From: Puffinus mauretanicus
Lineage: Eukaryota; Chordata; Aves; Procellariiformes; Procellariidae
Length of the DNA: 64,000 nucleotides
Reading direction: 5' to 3'
NCBI GenBank assembly: GCA_023333565.1
Contig: JAJKFH010002311.1
Coordinates: forward strand, 558,001-622,000
Shown here: piece by piece, positions 23,459 through 32,955 of the stretch
Position numbering within the stretch: the stretch's first letter is position 1
Layout of the letters: every line of letters starts with the position of its first letter
Program-made: the position numbers and the translations under genes
The notes under the pieces: generated by a model
Databases searched by the model: none
Seen by the model: the letters and a program-made list of their open reading frames with translations, nothing else
What the model was told of the DNA's origin: nothing

Positions 23459-25250
23459 CGTGGTGCTGACGGGTCGCGCCCGCCGCCGCTCCCGCCCGGC
23501 AGCCGGGGTCTGCCCGCTGCTCCGGCGAGCGGGGTTTGACGGGCACCCCCGCCCGGGCATCGCTCCCCGCCCTTCCCGCGTGGATCGTCCCGCACCTCCC
23601 GCAGGGAGGCCGGAGCCGGCCCGCTCCCGCGCGCACAGAAGCTCGCCGAGGCTCTCTGCGTGGCGAGACCCGCCCTGCACCCACAGCAGGCAGAGGTCAC
23701 GGGGGGAAAGCAGAGCGGTCCCTGCGCAGGCCACGCACCCTGGACGCGCTGCGGGGACCAGACGCGACGGGGAGGGCGGTGGAGGGCCGGAGTGCCGCCC
23801 GGCACCCCCCACTCGCGGAGCCAAGGCAGACGCGGCCGGGGCTCTCACGCGGGGAGCCGTGACGGGGCCTGGAGCACAGCTCCCGCGAAACCGAGTCCTC
23901 CGAGCCCGCGGGTGGGCACGTCCCCGGGGGCCCGGGGATGCCGCAGGGCGCTGAGCGGAGAGAGACCCGCGGGGAGGGAGACCGAGACCCCCGGCAGCTG
24001 CAGGGCGGACACAGCCGCCCCCTCGAAGCGCGCCGCCATCACGGGGATACATAAATACGGTGGGGTTTGCAGAAATGAATCATTGAGGGTGTTTTGGTAC
24101 AAAAATGTTTAATCATCAATAACGTGATTCAGCAATCGGGAAATGTCAACAAGGAGTGCGAGCGTTTTGCTGACGGGCCCGGAAAGGCAGCAAAGGCGGC
24201 TGGAGGGCCCGGGCTGGCCCGGCCTTGCTCACGGACAGCGGGGCGGGGGGCACCGCCCTGCTCGAGGCAGCGGCGATTTCGTGGGGTGACACGGAGGGGG
24301 CTCGGGGAGCGCTGCGCTCTGCCCCAGGAGCTGGCCACCTCGCAGCCCAAGGCCGAGCTCCGCGGGTCGGGGGCACCAGCGCAACGACCACGCGCTCAGA
24401 AACACGCTTTCTGCACCCGGGGGTCTTCACCCGGCGTCCCAGGACCCGCTGGAGCCCGGGGGCTTGCAGGGGAGTACGGCACGGAGCTATTTTAATTGCA
24501 TTCTTCCTGTGTTTGCCTAGCAGGGATTTGGTGATAACGCCCCGAGGCTCAGCGCTTCGCAGGCGAGCCGGGCACCAGGACGTGGCCCCGTGTCCAATTA
24601 ACCTGCACGGCGGTTGAACCCTGCCTCTGAACTCACCGCGCAGATAAATACACTGACTCACCTGGAGATCATTAATATTTTTCACCCCGGCAGAAATTTA
24701 GGGATTGCCCGGCGGGGCCGGAGCCAGGCAAGGCTTCACCGAGACGCTCCCGCGGCCGCGGGCAGGGTCCTGCCCGGAGCCCCCGAGTCCCCGCTGCTCT
24801 GGGGCCGCCCGGGAGGGAGCAGGAGAGGGGACGCCAGCCCGCTCTGGGGACGAGGTCCCGGGGTGATGCCGCCGTCGGGGCAGACCGAGAACCCGGGGAG
24901 CGGCGGGGATTCTCGCGTTTCGTTTTGCTTTGCGGGAGAAGCGTTGGTCCCAAGCCCAGGGCAGCTCCCCAGAAGCCCCGTCCCGGCTCCGGCTGCCCCG
25001 GGGGGAGCCCGATGTCCCCGGGAGGGCACTCGCCGCCTCCCCGGGCGCAACCGCAGCAACACTCGCAGGGTCACGCCAAAAGGATGTCTTACTCTCGGAT
25101 CTCCAAAGCAAACTGCCTGTTGACGTCGTGAGCTGCCCACGCCTCTGCCCGGCTGCCGGTTCTGCCCGCAGGCAGCCCTCCCCGCCCGCACCGCTCCGAG
25201 CAGCGCGGTGCCGGCGGAGCTTCCAGCGCGGAAACGGCTGAGCACTATCC
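23459..25250. promoter_or_regulatory. GC/CpG-rich block inside ONECUT2 intron 1
   Basis: Roughly 1.8 kb of CpG-rich DNA, interrupted near 24040-24150 and 24490-24690 by AT-richer sequence, about 3-5 kb downstream of exon 1. Candidate intragenic CpG island, enhancer or alternative promoter. I see no open frame with recognisable protein content and no clear core promoter motif. Confidence 0.45.
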
Positions 25251-25311
25251 GCCGGCTTAGGAGTCCTTTAAAGACTCCCAAGAAGAGATAATAAGCACAG
25301 AAATAATAAGA

Positions 25312-25352
25312 AACAATAGAATAGAATGGAATGGAATGGAATGGAATACAAT
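25312..25352. repeat. (GAATG)n-like pentamer repeat
   Basis: Short tandem array of AGAAT and GGAAT pentamers followed by ATAC variants. Confidence 0.85.
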
Positions 25353-25831
25353 ACAGTATCACAGAATATTATTATATATCTTCTATAATAATAAGAAATA
25401 ATAAGCACAGCCCACTGCTACGGCTCCCAGGGGGAGAGGGGGGAATTTCCCTCAAATTTCCCGTTTGGGAAAACTTACAGGAGCACGGGGCAAATTAGCC
25501 GGTTTCAGCAATCTGAAATACTTTCAGCTTATTCCCCTTTGCTCAGAGGGATTTAAGCAGGCGAGTAAAGGGGAAGAAGGAAGCACCGAGGCAATGAGGC
25601 TGCATATTCACACGTGGTAATAATAAAAAAAATAATCGATTTCCCGAAGGGGACGGTAATTTGCAAAGGTCTTTCCCACTCCGGCTCCCACTCCACGGGG
25701 AACCCGTGCTCACTCGGCCACCGAGCTCTCTCCAAACTTTACTCCTGGATGCAAAGGCATCACTGCGATGAAATCAGGGGGAACTGGGAAAGTGGAGATC
25801 CAGAATTATATATGCATATCTCCGTGTGTAT

Positions 25832-25910
25832 GGCAGAAAATCAGAAATCGCATCTACGCAGCATAGCTGTCGCCCGGCGGGTGCGTAGATGCGATTTCTG
25901 ATTTTCTGCC
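25832..25910. repeat. Perfect 29-bp inverted repeat (79-nt hairpin)
   Basis: Left arm 25832-25860 and right arm 25882-25910 are exact reverse complements over 29 bp, separated by a 21-nt GC-rich spacer (25861-25881). Either strand transcribed would fold into a fully paired stem. The structure is bracketed by a loose direct repeat (25809-25828 and 25912-25931, 15 of 20 matching, sharing tatatg and ctccgtg). It lies in ONECUT2 intron 1. Possible origins: template-switch duplication, a small foldback element, a hairpin RNA locus, or an assembly artefact. Confidence 0.95.
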
Positions 25911-28345
25911 CTATATGTACGCCTCCGTGGGGAACCCCCCACCCGGGACCGGTGCTGGGAAGGAAAAGCACCGGCAGCATTACTGGAAATGAGCCGGCTC
26001 AGGTTCCAGATCAATGAAAACTGGGTCCACGCGTTTATGCTCCTGTTGCCAGCATTAATGCTCTTTTAATCTTCTAAACATTATCTGCATCGATTTCCCT
26101 CTAGATACGCGGTTGTTTGAGAAGGCGACATCACCGCGTGCTCCGGCAAAAAAAGAACCCAAACCCTTTCTGTTCCTCTGATGCTCCCGTTGCAGACAAA
26201 CCTCGGGACCTTCATTTGGTTGGTGATACAGAAGAACTGGATACGCAGGGGGTGTTGGAAAGGACGGGAGCAGTTTTCTAGTCGCCGTTAGAGCCGAGAA
26301 GGAGATCAGCATCCCTGCCCCGAGTGCTCCTTCCCCGGACCCGGCCAAGCCGGGCTCTGAAACGGGCTGCAGGAGCCGGGCAAGCCCCGCAGCACGACCA
26401 CGGCGGCCCCGCAAGTCTCCTTCACCTTGAGAAAGCCCTAGCCTCCTCCGAGAGGCTTTGGGAGGCCCCAGGCCGGTGGCTGTTTAACCCACAGCAGCTT
26501 CGGTTGGGGGCCGGGCAGGGATTACGGCCATCAATAATTCATGCTCCTCGTCCCCCTGCTCTGCCGCATCCCACCCCCCGCATGCAGGGACCCTCTGCGC
26601 CCACCTCCCTGACAGGGGGGAGAGCATCCCACCGCCTCCGAACAGGAGAGGGAGAACGAGCGGCCCGGGGTCCCGCACACACTTGTTGTGGCAGAGGCAA
26701 TCCCGTGGCAGAAGGCGAGGTCTCGGCGCGGGTGGGGTGCGGGTCTGCAGGCAGCCCCGCCGCAGGCAGCCTCCCGGCCGGCCCGAAGAGCTCAGCTGCC
26801 GCAGGGCGCGGGGGGGCCGGGGCTCGCCCCCTCTCCCCAAACCGCATTGTTCCTCCTGTCTCCGCCGGAGACAAAGGAGGGGCGAGCGCCCGCCGGGGCC
26901 TCCCGAGCCCCCGTCCTCGCCCGCAAAGCCGCGCCGAGCTCTGCTCCCGTTACTTTGCGGGCTGTAGGATGTGCGGAACTACCGCGGCACCAGCGCGGCA
27001 GGAACGACACCGTACCACGGCGGAGAGCGGGGAAGAGCCGCCGGGAGGGTCCAGCTCAGGTAGAGACCCCCGCTTGTCCCTCAGCAGAGCGGGCTCCGGG
27101 GCGAGGGGCAGCCTTCGGGAAAGCCCGCTTGTACCTGCGCCCCGCTAATCAATAACGCGCGAGGATTAATCTGTCCAGATTGGAATCAATCGAAATAAAG
27201 GAATGACAGACTTGTCGGAACAACCCCCCCGCAGGTTTCTAAACTGCGCTCGTGGACATTTCGCTGCCACAGCAGAGGGCCAAACCGGACACAGGCACGC
27301 ACCACCGCGCCTGCCGTCTGTGTGTCTGTCCACGCGTGTCTGTCCGTGTCACAGCCCGCCCGTTTACCATACATCCTTATCCACCAGATGAGCAATTTCT
27401 ACGGAGGGGAAGACAGACGCGTGACAGGTTCTGCTCCACAGCAGGCGCCGGGTGGCCCTGCCCGCAGTCCCGCGTTACTGGACAGAGCAGCGAGCGGCGG
27501 CGAACGCGCCTCTGCCGACACCGCTCTGCCCTCGGGCAGCCACGGCGGGGCCGGGCGGCTGCGGATGCGCGCCCCGGCGCTGCCGCGTCCCCCGCCGCAT
27601 GGGAAGAGATTTCGCCGGGTCTTCCCCGCTCTCCCCCCGAGCCCCCACAGCGCGGTGCGGGGCGGTGCGGGCGCTGCCGGGGGCCGCTGCCGGCCGCCCC
27701 GCTGCCCCCCGCCCCCGCGCCCGCAGAACAATGGGGGCTGCGGCGCCCCGCGACCGCGCCAGGGGGCGCCCGCGCACCCTCCGCGGGACAATGCGGCCGG
27801 GCCGCGGGGCTGCGCGGGGCTGCGCGGGGCTGCCCGCCCCCCCAGCCGCTCCGCCCGGCCCCGCCTGCCCCGGGGACACGGTCCCCCCGCCCGGGAGCGG
27901 TCAGTCTCTCCCGGTGCGCCCGGGAGCGGCATGAGGGATGCTCGCTGAGAGCGCGGAGCGGGGCGGGAGACGCGCGGGGCGCTCTTCAGCACCCGGCCGG
28001 GGAGAGCTGTCCCGGCCCCGCCGCCCGGCAGCGGCCGCGGGGGGACTCCAGGCCGGCTCCGGCGAGCGCCCCTCCGCCAGCCCGGAGTCCTGCCGAGCCC
28101 CGCCGGCTCCGGGCCGGGCTGCGCAGGTGCCGGCGCTGGGGGAGGCGGGGGACAGGCCGGCCCCGAGCCCTCGTCCCCGCGTCCGGCCGCTGAGAGCGGG
28201 CGAGGCGGAGAGCGGAAAGGGGAGGCCGCCGAGCCGGGCCGGTACCGGCGGGAAGCGCCCTGCGGAGCCGGCCGGGGCGGCGCTCGGCTCCCGCCCCGCG
28301 CCCCGCTCCCCGCCGGCCTCCCGCGTGGCGCCGGCCCGCACCTAC

Positions 28346-29278
28346 CTGCCAGCCGCAGGGCCGACATCCTCTGGAACTCCGGCTCCTGCAGCCACTTCCA
28401 CATCCTCCGGAAGGTCTCCCGGCCGGACTTGAGTTTACTCCAAGGCTTAGGGTTCCGCAGCAAGTCCGAGAGGGTCCCCTGAGAGCGGCACAGCACCCGC
28501 TGGGCGAAGATGGCCTGCGGGATGCTGTAGCGCTTCAGCTCCGCCGTGATCCTTTGTGCCACTTCTTTGGTGTTGATCTCCTCCAGCTGCCCCGAGCTGC
28601 TCACCTGCGAGCCGGAGGAGGAGGAGGGCGGCCGCTCCCGGCCAGCAGGCAGCGCGGGCCCGTGGGGCGGCGGGTGGCCCGGGTGCGCGGGGTGGTGCAT
28701 GCCGTTCAGGTGGGGCATCATGGCGGGGGGCGTCCCCAGCCCCCGGGAGAGGTGCTGGTCCCCCCGCGCCAGCATGGCCGCGTGGGCGTCGAAGTTGGGG
28801 CTGAGCATCTTCTCGTGGCCGGGCGGCCCGTAGCCGTGGAGGCCCTGCTGGGCGTTGTGGAGGGGGCCCAGCCCGTTGCCCAGCGGCGAGAGGCTCTGCC
28901 CCATGCCGGGCATCTCCTTGTAGGGCCCGTAGAGGTTGTTGACGGCGGGCAGCCCGCGCTCGTCCCGCATGAGGGCGAAGCTGCCGCTGACGTTGCCCGA
29001 GAGGCGCTGGTGGTGGTGGTGGTGGTGGGCGTGCGGGTGGGCGTGCGGGTGGTGGAACTTGTCGGAGACGGTGGAGATGGGCGGCAGGGGCTGGAGTGGC
29101 GTCAGGGTGGTGTAGGTGCTGCTCATGCCCATGCCGGGCGGCGAGGACTCGCAGGGCATGCTCATGGCGTGGTGCAGCGGGATGGAGAGCTCGGGGCGGT
29201 ACTCGGCGGCGCCGTCCAGCAGCGAGGCCATGCTGGACACCATGGCCGGCCGGGCGGCGGCGGGGGCCAGCTCCTGGT

Positions 29279-29318
<40 letters not shown>

Positions 29319-29504
29319 GGGGGGCACCCGGAGCGGCCCGGCGCTGCGGCCGCCGTGGTGGGGGCTGGGGCTGCCCATCAGCTCCGGCTCATGGCCGGCC
29401 GCCCCGTGCAGGCTGCCCAGCGGCTCCATCGCCATCTCGGGGTTCATGGCGCAGGCACCCGGCTCCCTGGCGAGGCATCGACGGGCGCTGCGGCCGCTCC
29501 TCAT
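28346..29504 (-). CDS. ONECUT2: ONECUT2 coding exon 1 (N-terminal regions and cut domain)
   Basis: First coding exon of the cut-homeodomain transcription factor ONECUT2 (OC-2), a nuclear DNA-binding activator in neural, hepatic and pancreatic development. The joined protein is 481 aa (human about 504). Visible along it: a homolog of the human 19-residue leader before MNPE, a run of 15 prolines (61-75), the Ser/Thr/Pro-rich segment YTTLTPLQPLPPISTVSDKF (131-150) shared by all ONECUT proteins, a His-rich run (151-165), and the cut domain (about 307-387) ending EFQRMSALRLA. The exon ends after the first base of Ala387 at a GCAG|GTAGG donor. The start chosen is the first in-frame ATG after a stop codon; MNPE at Met20 (29447) has a better Kozak context and matches the start of ONECUT1. 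ONECUT2 is preferred over ONECUT1 and ONECUT3 from the MNPE leader, the SPSPHH motif and the ST8SIA3 neighbour. The intron reads open for about 0.9 kb past the donor, which I attribute to GC richness. Confidence 0.97.
29280..29324 (-). repeat. ONECUT2: CCG/CCC coding repeat (15 prolines in ONECUT2)
   Basis: 45 bp on the plus strand of CGG-type triplets ending in eight consecutive G; on the sense strand it encodes Pro61-Pro75. Human ONECUT2 has a shorter proline run here. Both the triplets and the C8 homopolymer are prone to slippage. Confidence 0.95.
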
Positions 29505-29512
29505 TCACTCAT
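29501..29512 (-). other. Three-codon upstream ORF overlapping the first ONECUT2 ATG
   Basis: The sense strand reads ATGAGTGAATGAGG: an upstream ATG (29512) starts a Met-Ser-Glu frame whose TGA (29503-29501) shares bases with the first main-frame ATG (29504-29502). Both ATGs have weak context, while Met20 at 29447 has G at -3. Whether it lies in the transcript depends on an unmapped start site. Confidence 0.6.
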
Positions 29513-29900
29513 GGGGGCGGCGGCAGCGCGCCGCGGCCCGAGGCCGCCCGCTCCGCCGGCCCCGCGGGCAGCGGGCAGCGGGCAGCGGCCGCTCAGCCGG
29601 GCCCGCGCCGGCCCCGCGCCATGTCCTCGCCTCGCCGCCGCCGCCGCCGTCTGCGGGCGGCGGGAGCTGTCCAGGGCGCGCTGCGCGCACAGCCTGGCCG
29701 CGCCCGCTGGGCCGGGCCTGCGCGACTGACAGGCGGCGCGGCCGCGCGGGCCCCGGCGCGGGGCGGGGCGGGGCGGGCCCGCCAATGGCGGCGCGGCGCC
29801 GGGCGGGGCGGGGCGGTGGGCCGGGAGCCGCCGGGCCCTTAAAGATGCCGCGGCCCTTTGTAGCCGCGCGGGGGGTGTCTCGCCGCCGGGGTGGCGGGGC
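29505..29900 (-). promoter_or_regulatory. ONECUT2: ONECUT2 5' leader and proximal promoter region
   Basis: Contains repeated GC boxes (ggggcggggc-type runs at about 29760-29779 and 29799-29816), an inverted CCAAT element (plus-strand CCAATGG at 29782-29788) and a CTTTAAGG sequence on the sense strand at 29836-29844 that could act as a weak TATA-like element. Consistent with a CpG-island promoter; the transcription start is not determined. Confidence 0.5.
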
Positions 29901-29974
29901 CGCGGGGCCGGCCGGGGCTCCTCACGCACCGCCGCGCCGCGGATGCATAGCCCCGGCAGCCCGGCCCCTCAGGC

Positions 29975-30095
29975 TCCTCGCGTCCCCTCAGGTGCCTCCA
30001 GTCACGTCAGGTGCCTCAGCCCCCTCAGGTTCCCCGAGTCCCCCCAGGTCTCCTCAGGTGCCTCAGCCCCACTCCAGCCCCCTCAGGCCCCGCTC
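29975..30095. repeat. CCTCAGG-rich minisatellite
   Basis: Imperfect tandem units of about 10-20 bp containing CCTCAGGTGCCTC, upstream of the ONECUT2 leader. Confidence 0.75.
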
Positions 30096-30812
30096 CCGCG
30101 AACGGGGCCGCGCCGAGTGCCGGCAGGCGGCAATCCCGCTCGGCCCGCCGGTGCCGGTGCCACCGCCCCGCCAGCCCCGCGCTCCCGGCTGCCCGCGGTG
30201 CGGGTCGGCGGGCCGGCCGCGCAGATGTCGCCTTTGTGCGAAGGCGGTGATGGGGGCCGGGGAGCCGTGACCCATTTCTCCCGCTCGGCTGGCGGAGGGC
30301 GAGCAGGGGGCCCGGCCGGACGGGGAGACCGCCCCCGGAGCGGGGAGGGGGCCGGGGGCCGCCGCGGAGCGCGACGGAGCTCGGGGCTCGGGGCTCGGCT
30401 CCGGGCGGCAGCGGGTCCCGGCTCCCTCGGCAGCGGGGCCGCCTCACCCCGCGCCCTCGCTCGGCGCTTCCCCGGCGGAGCAGCGAGAGAGGCGCGGGCA
30501 GAGCCGCGGCGCGCAGCCCAGCCCCCGCGGCCTGCCGCGGGCCGGCGAGGCGGGGGGCGCCGCTGCCCGGGGTCCCGCTCGGCACGGCCGGCCCGCGCTG
30601 ACGGCCGCCGCGCTCTTCTGCCTCACCATCTGCTTTTTTAAACCGAGGCGCAGTGCTGGTCGGCGTTATTAATTGCATTAAATATGGCAGAGCACGGCTT
30701 AGTAAAAATGCATCATGAACATACAGCAGTGGATGAAAGGATACGGTCACAAAAGAAATCCGTGTCCCCATGTCAGTCTGCTTGCACACACCTGCGTGAC
30801 TCCCTTCACTAA

Positions 30813-30829
30813 TGCGCACACACACACAC
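30813..30829. repeat. (CA)n microsatellite
   Basis: Short CA run, about eight units. Confidence 0.9.
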
Positions 30830-31314
30830 ACGTCTTCCCCCTTTCTGAGGACGAGTGGCTTCCCAGGCCCGCTCTCTGCAGCAGCACACCTCCGCTCCGA
30901 GGAGGCCGAGCCGAGAGGTACAACCGGTGTAATCACAGCGAGCGGGGTTGAACTATTTTATGTTTGCCCTTGCCAAAACCATCTGGTGTGCGATTGCAGG
31001 GCCATCGATCCGGAGCTGTGAGCTGCGAGCCCCCGTGCCGATCCAGCGTGTCACTGGCAGCCAGCTTCGCTCTGAGCTGCGCCCGCCTCACCGCTCCGAA
31101 GGCCTCCGGGCGCCCTCCCCCAGGTACACCGCTGCGCGGGCGGGAGCCCATCGCCGTCCTGCCCGGCCGGGCCCCGGGAGGTGGGGAGTGGGGGCTGCCC
31201 TGGAAGGGGAGGCAGCGGCGGGAAACAGCCTGTGGGTTCCCAGAGGGGCCTCGAGCGCGGCTGTAGCCTCGGCACACGGCGCGGTGTCGGCACTGCGGGG
31301 ACTGTGGGGAGAGG

Positions 31315-31415
31315 CAGGGAGGGATGGAGGCAGGCAGGCAGGCCACAGAGAGGCAGGTGGGCAGCCAAGGAGGCAGGCAGGCAGCTGTGCAGGCAGGCAG
31401 GCAGGCGAGCAGGTG
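31315..31415. repeat. (GGCA)n-rich tandem repeat
   Basis: Interrupted GGCA/GCAG tetramers (ggcaggcaggcagg) over about 100 bp. Confidence 0.85.
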
Positions 31416-31509
31416 GGCAGAGGGGCCCAGTGGGAGCAGGGCCCGTGGGGACAGGAGCCCCTGGCACGGAGCTGGCAAATGGGGACCTGTGCCGTCTGCA
31501 CACTTGACT

Positions 31510-31750
31510 GCAGGGCTGTCAGGACAACAGCCCGTGTTGGGCTGTTCCAAGCTATTCCAGGCTGGGCCGTGCTGGGCTATGCCGAGTTGAGACGTGTCAG
31601 GCTGTGCCATGCCATCCCAGGGTGGGCCATGCTGCACTGTGCCGCACCGTGCCAGGCTGTGCTGGAGCGTGCCATGCCGTGCTGTGCTGAGCCACGCTGT
31701 GCCTGCCTGTCGGGCTGTACTGTGCCATGCCGTGCCAGGCCATGCAGCTG
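31510..31750. repeat. GCTGTGCCAT-like minisatellite
   Basis: About 240 bp of diverged units near 10 bp carrying gctgtgccat, gctgggcc and gtgccatgcc. The translated Cys/Ala-rich frames over it are artefacts. Confidence 0.75.
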
Positions 31751-32760
31751 CTCCCAGCCATGCGGTTCCCTCCGCTGCCCCCACCCCCCGCTCCGCTTTA
31801 ATCAGTAACGCAGAGACTTGTGTTTATGTCATCCTTATCTCGGGCCCTGATAACCATCTCTGCGTTTGTAAAGGTCCCACCCCCCCTGTGTCTTTCCGGT
31901 AACGAAATGGGGAAAAATGGGGGGAAGCGTCACCTTTTTGGTAGGATCAGTGAGAGTTCAGCTTGGGTTGGACACTGGGGAGTAAAATTCTGAAAAGGGC
32001 CAAGGGGGAGAGGTGTGCAGGGGTGGTATGGCGGGGCGCTGTGGGGAGCCGTGGGCAGGGTGGGCAGTGCGGTGTGGGCAGTGCTGCGGGCAGTGTGCCG
32101 AGCCAACCCGCCTGGGCCCGGGTACAGGCAGGGATGGGTGCTGGGCATCCCTCTGCTTTGGGACATGCAGAAATACCATGGGGCTTGTAAAGAAATGCAG
32201 CTGGTGAGTGAGAATGGCTGAGTCCAGTCCAAAAATGGCTGTATTTTACATTCTTCTGAGGTAAGACACCATTCGTTACCCAGCCACTTGCCGGGGCATC
32301 CGGAATCTCTTTACAGACAAGTTGTGTATGATAGCACCCAATTTCCCTATAGATTTCCACTATGGATCCCAAAGACTAACAATCCATTTCTCTCCACACT
32401 GCCATCCCCGTGTGTCTCTGGAGCTCACGATATTTCCAAGCTGCTTTTTGGCACTAACCAAGTGGGTATAAAATGAAGCTCCCCCCACCCCAGCTACCCC
32501 TGCCGTTGTTAGCCTGCGGTGGAAGAGAAGAAAGGAAGGAAGAAGAAAAAGAGAGTCCTGGCGTGAGGTGCCTTTGTTCAGGGCAAGTTATGCGTGAAAT
32601 CTTTTTGTCCTTAGTAAAGGAAGGCGAAAGTTGCAGTTGATTTGGGGAAAAGAGATGCAAGTGCAGCCCTCCGGAGGTGGAGGTGCCGTGGTGGGCATGT
32701 GGGGAGGGGACTGGGTGGGCAGACCCCGATGGGAGCCAGGTGCTGCGGATGTGCTGGTGT

Positions 32761-32955
32761 CCTTTTCCTTTTCCTTTTCCTTTTCCTTTTCCTTTTCCTT
32801 TTCCTTTTCCTTTTCCTTTTCCTTTTCCTTTTCCCTTTCCTTTTCCTTTTCCTTTTTCTTTTTCTTTTCCTTTTCCTTCTCCTTCTCCTTTTCCTTCTCC
32901 TTCTCCTTCTCCTTCTGCTTCTCCTTCCCCTTCCCCTTTCTCTTTCCCTTCCCCT
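32761..32955. repeat. (CCTTTT)n hexanucleotide array
   Basis: Twelve perfect CCTTTT copies (72 bp) followed by about 120 bp of degenerate CTTTTT, CCTTCT and CCCTTT units; a pure pyrimidine strand about 3.3 kb upstream of ONECUT2 exon 1. Lys/Arg-rich and Phe/Pro-rich reading frames here are artefacts. Confidence 0.97.

Larger units (their letters stand above)
9667..28345 (-). other. ONECUT2: ONECUT2 intron 1
   Basis: 18.7 kb between a GTAGG donor (28345) and a pyrimidine-rich CCCCAG acceptor (9667), phase 1. I see no credible internal coding exon; reading frames here are short or low complexity. AT-rich stretches dominate 10100-10400, 12720-13030, 13620-14340, 15480-15800 and 17440-18060. Separate entries cover the CR1 remnant, C-rich minisatellite, GC block, pentamer repeat and inverted repeat. 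About 10480-13550 and 14760-16760 are mixed unique sequence in which I recognise nothing. Confidence 0.95.
26600..30650. promoter_or_regulatory. ONECUT2: ONECUT2 5' CpG island
   Basis: About 4 kb of very GC-rich, CpG-dense sequence covering the start of intron 1, all of exon 1 and roughly 1.1 kb upstream, apart from an AT-richer dip around 27140-27240. It includes a short tandem gggctgcgcg run near 27806-27836. A large island over the first exon is typical of developmental transcription factor genes of this kind. Long reading frames on both strands are GC artefacts. Confidence 0.85.

Noticed and set aside
23001..24052. Reading frames of about 300 codons on both strands
   Set aside because: Both lie over a C-rich minisatellite and CpG-rich DNA where stop codons are rare; composition is Pro/Ser/Arg or Gly/Arg only.
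25832..25910. Calling the hairpin a microRNA gene
   Set aside because: A fully paired 29-bp stem without bulges is unlike most microRNA precursors, and there is no small-RNA evidence; kept as an inverted repeat.
28554..30270. Plus-strand frames of 384-391 codons opposite ONECUT2 exon 1
   Set aside because: They are antisense shadows of the coding exon and CpG island, with Gly/Ala/Arg runs and no protein family resemblance.
31510..31750. Possible CRISPR-like or regulated array
   Set aside because: The units are short, diverged and without spacers; a eukaryotic minisatellite.
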